From JAUMBM01 sp964441755 (GTDB lineage Bacteria; Bacteroidota; Bacteroidia; Chitinophagales; Saprospiraceae): a DNA stretch of 64,000 nucleotides. A program made the translations under genes and the position numbers. Of this stretch, positions 24,860-34,630 are shown in pieces (the first letter of the stretch is position 1; every line of letters starts with the position of its first letter). The stretch spans positions 1-64,000 of the forward strand of contig CAYTVG010000005.1 in NCBI GenBank assembly GCA_964441755.1, given 5' to 3'. The notes below the pieces were generated by a model. That model made no database searches, was not told the origin of the DNA, and was given only the letters and a program-made list of their open reading frames with translations.

Positions 24860-26317
24860 TTGAAAGTAGGAATTGTAGGTGCCGGAATCGCTGGTCTGGC
24901 CAGCGCTGTTCGTATGGCTGTTAAGGGGCATACAGTCGATGTATTTGAAAAGGAGGCCAAGCCGGGCGGTAAGCTTTCTTCTTTATCAGTGGGAGCCTAT
25001 CGATTTGATCTGGGCCCTTCGCTGTTTACCATGCCGCAGTACGTAGATGAGCTGTTTACATTGGCAGGCGAAGATCCCCGTGAGCATTTTCAATATCACC
25101 GGTTGCCCGTAATCTGTAATTATTTTTGGGAAGATGGCACGCGCCTGCACGCATATGCCGAAAAAGAGGCTTTTGCCCGGGAGGCAGAGGATAAGCTGGG
25201 TGTCAGTGCTAAAAAAGTGCTGCAACTGCTTCGGGAGGCAGAGATAAAATACCAGCTCACAGGGAAAACATTCTTAGAGAAGAGCCTGCACAAGGCATCT
25301 ACCTGGCTTGATCCTTCCGTACTTTTGGCACTGTTACAGTTGCCGCGATTTGATCTTTTTACAAGCATGCATAGTGTGCACACAAAGGCATTGGGTAATC
25401 CGAAGATGGTTCAGCTCTTCAATCGCTTTGCTACCTACAACGGTTCTAATCCTTATAAGGCTCCCGGCTTGTTATCTATCATACCGCACTTTGAGCACCA
25501 TTATGGCGCTTATTTACCCGAAGGAGGGATGGTTGCTATTACCGAGCGCATCCACGCTTTGGCAGAGCGGCTTGGTGTGAAATTCCATTTCAATCAGGCT
25601 GTAGAGGAAATCGTAGTGGACAATGGCCAGGCCACTGGCCTGCGTGTAGAGGGGGAGTTTCTCGATTTTGAGCGGGTAATCTGCAATATGGACGTATTTT
25701 TTGCCTATCATAAGCTCTTGCCTAAGGCAAAAAAGCCTGAGCGGGTGCTTCGACAGCAAAAATCTACATCCGCTCTGATCTTTTACTGGGGAGTAAAGAA
25801 GTCATTTCCGGAACTCAACGTGCACAATATTTTTTTTAGTGAAAATTATCAGGCAGAGTTTGAGGCACTTGAAGCGGGTGGTATGCATGAGGATCCTACA
25901 GTGTATATCAATCTTACGTCAAGGCATGTAGTAGGCGACGCACCGGAAGGCTGTGAAAATTGGTTTGTCATGATTAATGCCCCTTATGACAGGGGGCAGG
26001 ACTGGGAGGAGTTGACACGGCTTACCCGGGCCAGGACACTGGAGAAACTTAGTCGCCTATTGGGCACGGATATCAGCACCCTGATTGAGGCAGAGTATAT
26101 ACTTACACCGCCGACCATTGAGTCCCGGACGGGTTCTCATTTGGGAGCACTCTATGGCACCAGCTCCAACAACAGGATGGCGGCCTTTATGCGACACGCT
26201 AATTTTAGCAATGATATTCGGGAGTTGTACTTTACAGGAGGTAGCGTACATCCCGGGGGTGGGATTCCGCTTTGTTTGCTATCCGCACGCATCGTTGACG
26301 AGTATTGCAGCCATTGA
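24860..26317 (+). CDS. crtD: CrtI/CrtD-type carotenoid desaturase
   Basis: FAD-dependent oxidoreductase of the phytoene-desaturase family, 485 residues. The N-terminal dinucleotide-binding motif VGIVGAGIAGLASAVRMA is followed by EKEAKPGGKLSS and RFDLGPSLFTMP, and the C-terminal family motif FTGGSVHPGGGIPLCLLSA is present. The closest match I can name is hydroxyneurosporene/1-hydroxycarotenoid 3,4-desaturase (CrtD), which makes acyclic-end carotenoids in orange Bacteroidota; assignment to CrtD rather than CrtI is from general resemblance. The reading frame starts at TTG 24860 with MKVGIVG; no ATG precedes it. No other carotenoid gene is in the window. Confidence 0.82.
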   Translation: MKVGIVGAGIAGLASAVRMAVKGHTVDVFEKEAKPGGKLSSLSVGAYRFDLGPSLFTMPQYVDELFTLAGEDPREHFQYHRLPVICNYFWEDGTRLHAYAEKEAFAREAEDKLGVSAKKVLQLLREAEIKYQLTGKTFLEKSLHKASTWLDPSVLLALLQLPRFDLFTSMHSVHTKALGNPKMVQLFNRFATYNGSNPYKAPGLLSIIPHFEHHYGAYLPEGGMVAITERIHALAERLGVKFHFNQAVEEIVVDNGQATGLRVEGEFLDFERVICNMDVFFAYHKLLPKAKKPERVLRQQKSTSALIFYWGVKKSFPELNVHNIFFSENYQAEFEALEAGGMHEDPTVYINLTSRHVVGDAPEGCENWFVMINAPYDRGQDWEELTRLTRARTLEKLSRLLGTDISTLIEAEYILTPPTIESRTGSHLGALYGTSSNNRMAAFMRHANFSNDIRELYFTGGSVHPGGGIPLCLLSARIVDEYCSH

Positions 26318-26376
26318 GTATACTACCAGGCCTGTGGAGGTAACAGGGATATCTGCATTTTTTAACACAAAAAAAG

Positions 26377-27012
26377 TTAGAGAATATCAAACAGATGTCC
26401 CATCTCAGTCTGCTTGATTTTGAGGTAGTCTGTATTCTCTTTTTGTGGCTGAATGACGATGGGTACGCGTTGGCGGATGCTTATACCCGATTTATCAAAG
26501 GCGTCAATTTTTTCGGGATTATTGGTAATTAGCTGAATTTCCTGAACGCCAAGGTCATGCAGCATAACCACCGCAGCATCGTATTGGCGAGCATCGACTT
26601 CCAGTCCCAGATGGAGGTTGGCATGTATGGTGTCGTACCCTTGCTCTTGCAGTTGGTATGCTTTCAGTTTATTGATTATGCCAATTCCTCTGCCCTCCTG
26701 ACGAAGGTATAGCAAAATACCCTTGCCGGTCGCAATCATTTGCAGCGCCTCGTGGAGCTGCTCTCCGCAATCACATTTTTTTGAGCCGAACAAATCACCG
26801 GTGATGCATTCTGAATGAATTCGCACGATTACGGGCTGTTGGCGATCACAATCCTCGTGCATTAGTGCCAAATGAGGCATCCAGTCACCAGCGTGATCTG
26901 CATAGGCAAACATGCGAAAGTTACCCCAAGGCGTGGGTATCATGGCATCGGCCTGCCTTAGCAGCGAATGAAGGCTTGATTTCGTTGTTAGATAGTCGGC
27001 GGTCACTGACAT
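26377..27012 (-). CDS. ribA: GTP cyclohydrolase II
   Basis: First step of riboflavin synthesis: opens GTP to a diaminopyrimidinone phosphate, formate and pyrophosphate. 211 residues, a stand-alone RibA without the DHBP-synthase domain of RibBA fusions. Zinc ligands Cys69, Cys80 and Cys82 (SECITGDLFGSKKCDCG) and the active-site run LYLRQEGRGIGIINKLKAY are intact. No other rib gene is nearby. It is convergent with the carotenoid desaturase, with 59 bases between the stops, and divergent from the SusC gene. Confidence 0.95.
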   Translation of the reverse strand: MSVTADYLTTKSSLHSLLRQADAMIPTPWGNFRMFAYADHAGDWMPHLALMHEDCDRQQPVIVRIHSECITGDLFGSKKCDCGEQLHEALQMIATGKGILLYLRQEGRGIGIINKLKAYQLQEQGYDTIHANLHLGLEVDARQYDAAVVMLHDLGVQEIQLITNNPEKIDAFDKSGISIRQRVPIVIQPQKENTDYLKIKQTEMGHLFDIL

Positions 27013-27302
27013 ATATTACCGTTCTGTAAAAATCATTTTACGCGTTCTGAATACAACAAAATGGATTGCGTAAAGTTAACGCTCTTTGTAATATCGGCAC
27101 AGAAACAAGGCAACTCATCAGTCATAATGCGGGTGGTGTTAGGGCAAATTTTTATACTCGCCTGAACTCTGTGGGGCGATTGTTGTTATTATAACTGTTG
27201 CTTTAGCAACTAAAAGATGCTAACTTTGGCACGTGATCAAAGATAAAATTTTGCATTATAACATGGGTTAAACAATTATTTCATAAACCAAATTCATTCA
27301 GA

Positions 27303-30300
27303 ATGAAAAAACTTTCACTAATTCTGATGCTTGTGTTGTTCGGCTCTGTAGGGCTTGTGGCGCAGCGTAGCATCAGTGGAAAGGTGACAGACACCAATGG
27401 TGAAGCACTCATTGGAACGAGTATCCTGGTAAAGGGTACGGTGACCGGTACGGTCACGGATTTCGATGGATCCTATTCGCTGAGTGTCCCTGCGGGTGCT
27501 ACTGCGCTGGTATTCAGCTATACAGGTTTCAAGACACTGGAAGTAGCCATCGGGCCGTCCAACGTGATGAACGTAACGATGGAAATGGATGCTGTCAGTC
27601 TGGAAACGGCAGTGGTTGTAGGTTACGGTACACAACAGAAGCGTGACGTAACGGGTTCTATTTCTCAGGTAAAGGGGGATGAACTCGCCAACCTGGCAAC
27701 ACCCAGCTTTGTACAGCAGCTGGCAGGCCGTGCGGCAGGTGTACAGATTACGCCACCGAGTGGTATCCTGGGTGCAGCCCCTCAGATTCGTATTCGTGGT
27801 GTAAACTCCATCTCGTCTGGTACAGGACCGCTCATCGTTATCGATGGTGTACCTGTTTTCAGTGGTGATGTAGGTTCTTCAACGCCTAACAATGCACTGG
27901 CAGACGTCAACCCTGCGGATATCGAGTCTTTCGAGATACTTAAGGACGGTGCGGCTACAGCTATCTACGGTTCACGTGCTTCCAATGGTGTTGTCCTGAT
28001 TACGACTAAGAAAGGTAAAGCAGGTCGCGCTAAGTTCAACTATGACAACTATGTCGGTTATGCGCAGGCTACTAAGCTGTTTGACCTGTTGGGTGCAGAG
28101 CAATTTGTTGAAATCAACAACGAGAAGAACCGTAACGCCGGTGGTGCGTCAAACATTGCGGCGCTTCAGACACGCGCAGATGGCAGCACGGTTGAGACGG
28201 ACTGGAACGATGTTATCTATCGCAACGCTTTCCAGCAGAACCACGTGTTTTCTGTGAGTGGTGGTACGGATATGACGAGCTACTACGTTTCTTTTGGCTA
28301 TGCTGCTCAGGAGGGTATTGCAATTGCCAACAGCCTTTCTCGTTACACTTTCCGTTCGAACCTCGATCAGAAAATCAACAACTGGCTGAAAATTGGTTTT
28401 TCCAGCGGTGTAACGCGTCAGGAAAACCTTGGACCGTTGACGGGATCCAACAACCTGTCGGGCAATACTTTCTCAGTGATGCGTATGTTCCCGAACGTTG
28501 ATGTATTTGATCCTAATGATCCAACTGGCTATAACATCGATGATGCTAACCCACGTACCCTGGGTCGTGGCGCTAACTCTATCGAGATTGCCAATGGTAT
28601 TCCTAACCAGCGCTTTGTATTGGATAATGACCAGCGTCGTTCCAATAGCTGGCGCTTGCTCGGCAATGCTTATGCTACAGCCAATCTGGCAAAAGGGCTT
28701 GATTTGCGTACGCAAGTAGGTATTGACGGTAGCTATGTTGAAGATTTCCTATTCCAGGATCCACGTCATGGTGACGGTTTTTCTGCCAACGGTCGCGTTT
28801 CACAGGCTTTCCTGCCCTCACTGCGTTGGAACTGGCAGAATATCCTTACTTACAACAACACTTTCGCCGAAAAGCACAACCTGAACCTCACATTTGTACA
28901 GGAATACCAGAAGGAGCGTACCAGCTTCTACCGGGCTACGGCTACAGACCTGTCTGACCGCTTCTTCCAGGAAAACCTGATTTCTGGTACTTTTGCCAAC
29001 CAGACGATCACGGGTGGTCTGCAGGAGAATGGTCTGGCTTCTTACCTGGGTCGTGTAAACTACAACTTTGCACGCAAGTACTATATTAGCGCGTCTATCC
29101 GTCGCGATGCACTCTCTTCACTTCCGAAAGAGGGCCGTGTAGGTTACTTCCCATCAGCTTCTTTCGCATACCGTTTGTCAGAAGAGGCTTTCTGGGGCAG
29201 TTTGTCTAACGTAATCTCTGACTTCCGTATCCGTGGATCTTTTGCAGAGGTAGGTAACACGAATATTGGTAACTATCCTTACATTGGTTCATACGGCTCA
29301 GCACAGTACGGTTCGCAGAATGGTATTGCTTACAGTAATTTCGGCAACGATCTGCTTACTTGGGAATCTCAGCGCAAGTATGATTTCGGTTTTGATATGG
29401 GGCTGCTTGACAACCGTATCAACCTGTCATTGGCTTACTGGATGCAGGATAACGACAACATCATCCTGCAGGCACCAACGGCACCTTCTTTGGGTGTTCC
29501 TGGTAACATCATCAGCCAGAACGTTGGCCGTGTAAGGGGTCAGGGGGTAGAACTTACGCTGGATGCAGCTGTGATCAATACGGATAAGTTCAAGTGGAAC
29601 GCAGCCTTTAATATTTCTACGCAGAATAACGAAGTGCTTGGACTGGTAGGCGATCGCGATATCGTTTCCAGCTACAACATTATCCGGGTAGGGGAGTCTC
29701 TTAACTCTATCTACGGCTTTGATTACTGGGGTGTAAATCCTGCAAATGGCAACCCTGTATATGTGAAGGCAAATGGTACGCTGGTTGAAAACGAGCTGAC
29801 CAACGGTGCTTTCTTTGTATTCGACCCGGCTAATCCTGGTACACGTGGTGAGTCTAGCTCATTGTCTGCTACAACTGACCGTCGCGTTCTGGGAGTTGCT
29901 ATTCCTAAGTGGTTTGGTGGTTTTGACAACAACTTCCGCTTTGGCAACTTCGACATGAATATTTTCTTCCGTTTCCAGGGTGGAAATGTGATTATGAACC
30001 GTACGCGTATCGATCTGCTGGAGATGGCCTTTAACAACAACGGTACTGAAATTCTCGGTCGTTGGCAAAGTGCCGATAATACTGGTGATGGTGTAACGCC
30101 AAGATTGATTCTCGGCCAGAGCAACCGTATCAATCTTCCGGATTTTGCTACTACACGTTTTGTAGAGAAAGGTGATTTCATCCGCCTCGGCAACTTCGCT
30201 ATTGGCTATACACTGCCAACGGATCTTACAAAGAAGGCGAGCATTCAGTCACTGCGCGTGTTTGTACAGGCGCAGAATGCACTTACCTTCACTAACTATA

Positions 30301-30401
30301 CCGGTATTGACCCGGAAACAAATACCAACGGCTTTGGTGTTGACTGGAACGGCAACCCACAGCAGCGTGTGTATTCAGTAGGTGTTAATCTCGGTTTCTA
30401 A
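27303..30401 (+). CDS. SusC/RagA-family TonB-dependent outer-membrane transporter
   Basis: TonB-dependent transporter that works with a SusD lipoprotein as a lid-and-barrel importer of oligosaccharides or peptides. 1032 residues: signal peptide (MKKLSLILMLVLFGSVGLVAQ), a carboxypeptidase-regulatory-like domain (about 22-100: GKVTDTNGEALIGTSILVKG), a TonB-box-like VVVGYGTQ, plug domain (IRGVNSISSGTGPLIVIDGV and DGAATAIYGSRASNGVVLI) and a 22-strand barrel ending QQRVYSVGVNLGF. The susD partner begins 20 bases downstream. No sugar-degrading enzyme, protease or regulator adjoins, so the substrate is open. The promoter probably lies near 27225-27253 (TTTG, then AAATTTTG). Confidence 0.95.
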   Translation: MKKLSLILMLVLFGSVGLVAQRSISGKVTDTNGEALIGTSILVKGTVTGTVTDFDGSYSLSVPAGATALVFSYTGFKTLEVAIGPSNVMNVTMEMDAVSLETAVVVGYGTQQKRDVTGSISQVKGDELANLATPSFVQQLAGRAAGVQITPPSGILGAAPQIRIRGVNSISSGTGPLIVIDGVPVFSGDVGSSTPNNALADVNPADIESFEILKDGAATAIYGSRASNGVVLITTKKGKAGRAKFNYDNYVGYAQATKLFDLLGAEQFVEINNEKNRNAGGASNIAALQTRADGSTVETDWNDVIYRNAFQQNHVFSVSGGTDMTSYYVSFGYAAQEGIAIANSLSRYTFRSNLDQKINNWLKIGFSSGVTRQENLGPLTGSNNLSGNTFSVMRMFPNVDVFDPNDPTGYNIDDANPRTLGRGANSIEIANGIPNQRFVLDNDQRRSNSWRLLGNAYATANLAKGLDLRTQVGIDGSYVEDFLFQDPRHGDGFSANGRVSQAFLPSLRWNWQNILTYNNTFAEKHNLNLTFVQEYQKERTSFYRATATDLSDRFFQENLISGTFANQTITGGLQENGLASYLGRVNYNFARKYYISASIRRDALSSLPKEGRVGYFPSASFAYRLSEEAFWGSLSNVISDFRIRGSFAEVGNTNIGNYPYIGSYGSAQYGSQNGIAYSNFGNDLLTWESQRKYDFGFDMGLLDNRINLSLAYWMQDNDNIILQAPTAPSLGVPGNIISQNVGRVRGQGVELTLDAAVINTDKFKWNAAFNISTQNNEVLGLVGDRDIVSSYNIIRVGESLNSIYGFDYWGVNPANGNPVYVKANGTLVENELTNGAFFVFDPANPGTRGESSSLSATTDRRVLGVAIPKWFGGFDNNFRFGNFDMNIFFRFQGGNVIMNRTRIDLLEMAFNNNGTEILGRWQSADNTGDGVTPRLILGQSNRINLPDFATTRFVEKGDFIRLGNFAIGYTLPTDLTKKASIQSLRVFVQAQNALTFTNYTGIDPETNTNGFGVDWNGNPQQRVYSVGVNLGF

Positions 30402-30421
30402 ATTAAAAATCTCGGTAAGAA

Positions 30422-31996
30422 ATGAAAAGATTCATAAAGAATATTAATTTCCTTTTCGCGGCTTCTCTGATCCTCATGGGATTGGTAACTGTCTCTTGCG
30501 ATAAGGACACAACAGATTTGTTGCCCTACGATCGCATCACCGAAACGGCAGCTTTTGAAACGCCTGAGCGTTGCGAGCTGTCAATGGTGGGTGTGTATGA
30601 TGCGGCTCAGAGTGGGTTCTATGCGGGGGGTGCAGTTCGTGGTTATCCATTTGGTGCTGCCAACACCCAGCAGGGTGACAACCGTGGTGAGGATATGTTG
30701 AATGTTGCTGCCTTTTACGCAATTACGTATGAAGCAACTTACAACCCTACTACAGCCAACAACCAGTTTCACTGGGAAACGCTCTACGGGCTCATTAATC
30801 GTGCTAACATCGTCATTGAGGGTGTTGGCAGGGCCGCTGCTAATGGTGTAATTACAACAGCAAAGGCTGCTGAGTACGAAGGAGAAGCTCGCTTCCTGCG
30901 CGCTTTGGCTCATCATGAACTGTTGGTTCATTTCGCACGGCCTTATGCGCATACAGCGGATGCTTCACATCTTGGTGTTCCTTATCGCACAACGGCTATC
31001 AATACGACGGGTGCACTTGATGCAGCATTGGCGCAGGGTCGCAATACGGTTGCAGAGTGTTATGCTAAGATACTGGAGGATCTGAATTTTGCTGAGACGA
31101 GTCTGCCTGATACGCGTACGGGCTCACGCAAAATTACACGGGCTACCTCAGGTGCTGCAACGGCGCTGAAAACGCGCATCTATCTCCACATGGGTAACTG
31201 GGACAATGTTATTGCGGAAGGTCAGAAATTGATCGCAAAGAACGCGTATAGCCTCACGGCAACGCCGGAAGGTCCTTTTGCCAACAATGCTGCTAATACG
31301 GAGTCTGTATTTGCCATTGAGAACTCACAAGTTGATAACCCGTTTGTCAACGGTGCGCTACCGGTGATGTACTCGGTTGCTCCGGGTCGCTCATTAGTGG
31401 CAGTAAGCCCCATCATCTACAATGCAACTTTCTGGCAAGAGAGCGATCTTCGTCGCAGCCAGCTGTTGAAGAACAATGGCCGTGCTTACTTCTCTCACAA
31501 GTATCGCAACATCACAACGCAGGATGACTACAACCAGATTATCCGCTACGCAGAGGTGTTGCTGAATATGGCAGAAGCATATGGTCGTAGAAGTGATGTG
31601 GCAACTGGTCTCGTTCACCTGAACAGCGTGCGCAATCGCGCTTTGGCTGACGCTGGCTTGCACTATACAGCAGCTTCTTTTGCTACGCCGAAAGAATTTA
31701 TCCAGGCGGTTCTCGATGAGCGCCGTATCGAATTCCTGGGCGAAGGCCGTCGTTGGTCAGATATCCACCGCCTTGCTAAGGACGCTGATTTCAGCACAGG
31801 AGGAATCCCGGCAAAAGTTCGTTACAACAACACGACTTTCGCCAGCTGGACCATCGGTGCTGCACCGCTGCCAACGGATCCGACCAAAATCGTTCAGGCA
31901 ATTCCTTACGATGACTATCGTTTTGTTTGGCCAATTCCGCAGTCTGAGTTGAATACCAACCCGACGCTGGCGGCTCAGCAGAACCCTGGCTATTAA
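30422..31996 (+). CDS. SusD/RagB-family nutrient-binding lipoprotein
   Basis: Surface lipoprotein lid of the preceding transporter, 524 residues. The signal peptide ends in a lipobox VTVSC with lipid-bearing Cys26. The SusD fold is shown by the TPR-like ETLYGLINRANIVIEG segment, EARFLRALAHHELLVHFARPY, a tail IIRYAEVLLNMAEAYGRR and C-terminal LDERRIEFLGEGRRWSDIHR. It closes the two-gene operon and is followed by a GCAA-loop terminator. The ligand cannot be read from the sequence. Confidence 0.95.
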   Translation: MKRFIKNINFLFAASLILMGLVTVSCDKDTTDLLPYDRITETAAFETPERCELSMVGVYDAAQSGFYAGGAVRGYPFGAANTQQGDNRGEDMLNVAAFYAITYEATYNPTTANNQFHWETLYGLINRANIVIEGVGRAAANGVITTAKAAEYEGEARFLRALAHHELLVHFARPYAHTADASHLGVPYRTTAINTTGALDAALAQGRNTVAECYAKILEDLNFAETSLPDTRTGSRKITRATSGAATALKTRIYLHMGNWDNVIAEGQKLIAKNAYSLTATPEGPFANNAANTESVFAIENSQVDNPFVNGALPVMYSVAPGRSLVAVSPIIYNATFWQESDLRRSQLLKNNGRAYFSHKYRNITTQDDYNQIIRYAEVLLNMAEAYGRRSDVATGLVHLNSVRNRALADAGLHYTAASFATPKEFIQAVLDERRIEFLGEGRRWSDIHRLAKDADFSTGGIPAKVRYNNTTFASWTIGAAPLPTDPTKIVQAIPYDDYRFVWPIPQSELNTNPTLAAQQNPGY

Positions 31997-32039
31997 TAGA
32001 GGATTTTAGTCGCATTGCATTGCGATGGGCTGAAAAATG

Positions 32040-32076
32040 TGCGGCATGGAGGCAACTCCATGCCGCATTATTTTTT
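32040..32076. terminator. Bidirectional terminator between SusD gene and TonB receptor
   Basis: A perfect 12-bp stem TGCGGCATGGAG/CTCCATGCCGCA (32040-32051/32056-32067) with GNRA tetraloop GCAA is followed by TTATTTTTT on the plus strand. It overlaps the approach to the minus-strand receptor stop at 32075, so both convergent genes may use it. Confidence 0.85.
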
Positions 32077-34519
32077 AAAAATCAAAGCCCAGCGCCAGCA
32101 GCCAGTTTCTGCCTGCCTGCGGATAGAGTCCCTGGTCGAAGCTAAGTTGATCGTCAATCAGATACCGATAACTCCAGCCATTGGTTGAGAACATAGCATT
32201 GAAAATATTCTGAATCACAAAATTTAGCCTGATCCGATTGTCAGCGGCTGTTCGGTGCTGGAAACCAAACCGGCAATCGGCAAAAGTGAAAGGATCCAGA
32301 CTGTTTCGTAGGTCGCCTGCATTGTCGAGATAGCGACGGCTGACGTATTTTGTCTGTAGAGCTGTCTCAAAGTAGGTCCTGTCTTTATGCTTGCCAACGG
32401 GTTGCCGATAGGTGACATCTGCTGCTGCAACAACGGAAGGGGAGAATGAAAGTGGGGTGTTGGTCCGTTGAACAATCTGCTGACCGAGGTAGTTGAAGTC
32501 GCTATCATAGCGATCGACGTATTCTTCAAATGATGCTACGCGATTCTGACTCAGCGCGATATTGGCTTGCAGACTGAGTACCTTGGTCAGCTGATGTGCA
32601 CCGCTGAGCTCCAGTCCGTATCGGTAACTGCGTGCAATATTAATTCGCATATACTCACCAACATCGTTTAGCTGACCATTTAGGGCTAACTGATTATGAT
32701 AAAGCATGTAGAAAGCATTGATTTCACCGGCGGTGCGATTGCTGCGGAAGCGCCATCCCGATTCAACATTGTATAGTTTTTCCGGCAGCGGTCGGGTCAC
32801 TGGTGGATTGTCCACATAATCATTGCGATTAGGCTCTCGTTGGGCTATACCGAAACCCAGATATGCCTGCCCTGTGGGAAGCTTATAGGTAAAACCTGCC
32901 TTGGGATTGAAAAATAAAAGATTTTCGCGCTGGTCTAATAGCTGAAGTCGGTTTCCATAGCCCTCAAAACGATAGTCAACAGATCTGAGTTGCAAATCAC
33001 CGAAAGCCTCCAGCCGATCGCCTAATGGATAGTTTAGCCTGATGAAGGTATTAAAATCTTTTTTGATACCGTCATTATCGTAGTAGCGGTGCCGAATTTC
33101 GGAAGCGGCAGCAAAACGCGCCCAGATAACCTCACCAAAGTGCTGGCCGATATAGTGGCTGTAAGCACCTCCCCAAGTAAATTGCCACTTCTTGACTGGA
33201 TGATCATATCGCAGGCCAAAGGTACCTCCGACCAGGTCGTTATCGAGCCATCGGCGGCGAATAAGATCGGTAAACTGGGGTTCGCCCAATGACGGAAGCT
33301 GATAGCTGGCCGGATCCTCATCAGCTTTGTATTGTTCGAAAAAACCAGCTCCCCGGGTGTAGTAAGCAGCGAGATTGAGCTGCCACTGTGGACCGATTAC
33401 TGTGTTATACAGCAGTTGCAAGTGGGTTTGTCCATAGTCATCTACTTCGTTTTCGTAGGGCTCGCCTTCTCTCTCTGTGCCTGCAGGGTTGAAGGTGCGT
33501 GTTGCCGGATCGTCGATAAGAGAGGCAGGTACTCCGTACCATGCCTGATAGGTCTTTTCTTTGCCCTGAAAAACGTTGACTCTAAACGTGCTTTTGGCAC
33601 CAATATAAGCCCCCGTCATAAACCACGCACTGAGATCAGCCGAGGCTCTGTCAATGTATCCGTCAGACTGAATATTGCTCAGTCGACCATCCAGCGTAAA
33701 TTTTCCTTTCATCAGACCCGTACCAAATCGCATACTGGATCTGTAGGTGTTGAAACTGCCGGCAGTGCCATCCAGCGTTAGATAGGGCTTCTCATACACT
33801 TTTTGGGTGTTAATGTTGATGGTAGCACCAAATGCGCCAGGGCCATTGGTGGAGGCACCAACCCCGCGCTGGATTTGTATTTCCTCGGCAGAGCTGAGAA
33901 AATCTGGCAGATTGACCCAAAAAACAGCCTGTGACTCCGCGTCGTTGAGTGGGATGCCATTGATGGTGATATTGGTCCGGGTGGGGTCAGATCCACGGAT
34001 CCAGATACCGGTATACCCGATACCTGTCCCTGCGTCGGAGGTTACCACAGCAGAAGGCGTCCACTGCATTAGAAAGGGTGCATCTTGTCCCAGATTACGT
34101 GGGGCCAGATCGGCACGGCTGAGCGTCGTATAGGTCACGGGTGTGCGTTCGTCAACGCGTACGGCCGTAACCAGCAACTCTTGCGTCGTGAAACTAATCT
34201 CTGCAAGTGTAAAGTTGAGCTTGCAGACAGACTCTCCGGCACTGACTACCAATCGTTGCCGGTTGCTTTGGTAGCCCAGAAAACTTCCCTCTACAGTGTA
34301 GGCACCCGGATTGAGCGTCTCAATGGTAAAGCTACCATCTGCATTGCTTACACTACCTTTTTGCAGCTCCGAAATGAATATTCCGGCACCTTCCAATGGC
34401 TGACCGGTTTGGTTGGTAATCATTCCTTCCAGCCGACACTGCGCGCTGACTGACAGGTGGTAAAAAAAGCTGATTACCAGGCAAAAAACCTGTAATTTCC
34501 ACAAATTACAACTTGACAT
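32075..34519 (-). CDS. TonB-dependent receptor under TPP riboswitch control, probable thiamin transporter
   Basis: Outer-membrane active importer. From the ATG at 34519 (MSSCNLWKLQVFCLVIS) it has 814 residues: signal peptide ending VSAQ, a carboxypeptidase-regulatory-like domain (GMITNQTGQPLEGAGIFISE), plug domain (TGIWIRGSDPTRTNITINGI and QIQRGVGASTNGPGAFGATI) and a barrel ending NWLLALGFDF. No SusD partner. In-frame ATGs at 34549 and a start at 34612 fall inside the riboswitch expression platform; the latter cannot be right. The TPP aptamer upstream links it to thiamin or a thiamin precursor, as established for THI-element-controlled outer-membrane receptors in Bacteroidota. The exact substrate is an inference. 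Confidence 0.9.
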   Translation of the reverse strand: MSSCNLWKLQVFCLVISFFYHLSVSAQCRLEGMITNQTGQPLEGAGIFISELQKGSVSNADGSFTIETLNPGAYTVEGSFLGYQSNRQRLVVSAGESVCKLNFTLAEISFTTQELLVTAVRVDERTPVTYTTLSRADLAPRNLGQDAPFLMQWTPSAVVTSDAGTGIGYTGIWIRGSDPTRTNITINGIPLNDAESQAVFWVNLPDFLSSAEEIQIQRGVGASTNGPGAFGATININTQKVYEKPYLTLDGTAGSFNTYRSSMRFGTGLMKGKFTLDGRLSNIQSDGYIDRASADLSAWFMTGAYIGAKSTFRVNVFQGKEKTYQAWYGVPASLIDDPATRTFNPAGTEREGEPYENEVDDYGQTHLQLLYNTVIGPQWQLNLAAYYTRGAGFFEQYKADEDPASYQLPSLGEPQFTDLIRRRWLDNDLVGGTFGLRYDHPVKKWQFTWGGAYSHYIGQHFGEVIWARFAAASEIRHRYYDNDGIKKDFNTFIRLNYPLGDRLEAFGDLQLRSVDYRFEGYGNRLQLLDQRENLLFFNPKAGFTYKLPTGQAYLGFGIAQREPNRNDYVDNPPVTRPLPEKLYNVESGWRFRSNRTAGEINAFYMLYHNQLALNGQLNDVGEYMRINIARSYRYGLELSGAHQLTKVLSLQANIALSQNRVASFEEYVDRYDSDFNYLGQQIVQRTNTPLSFSPSVVAAADVTYRQPVGKHKDRTYFETALQTKYVSRRYLDNAGDLRNSLDPFTFADCRFGFQHRTAADNRIRLNFVIQNIFNAMFSTNGWSYRYLIDDQLSFDQGLYPQAGRNWLLALGFDF

Positions 34520-34544
34520 GATGAAAAAGTTAGAGTGAAACCTT

Positions 34545-34620
34545 GACATTACCCGGGGCCAGGTAATGCTTTTAACGGTATCACCCCTTTGTGCCGGTCT
34601 CGAAACCGACAAGAGGACGG
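34545..34620 (-). promoter_or_regulatory. Expression platform of the TPP riboswitch
   Basis: Reading the minus strand after the aptamer: a hairpin GTCGGT/ACCGGC (34610-34595), then ACAAAGGG (34592-34585), then a hairpin GCATTACC/GGGTAATGT (34569-34562/34554-34546). Two of these segments are also complementary to the aptamer: ACAAAGGG to CCCTTTGT (34695-34688), and GCATTACC to GGTAATGC (34651-34644), extendable to 11 pairs. So the region can fold on itself or capture the aptamer. No poly-T tract follows, and the last stem ends 27 bases before the start codon, which suggests control at translation or by early mRNA decay. Confidence 0.65.
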
Positions 34621-34630
34621 CAGCCTTAGG

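Noticed and set aside
34549..34612. Longer N-terminus for the TonB-dependent receptor, starting at 34612 or 34549
   Set aside because: These starts lie inside the riboswitch expression platform and would place extra residues before a clear signal peptide that begins at ATG 34519.
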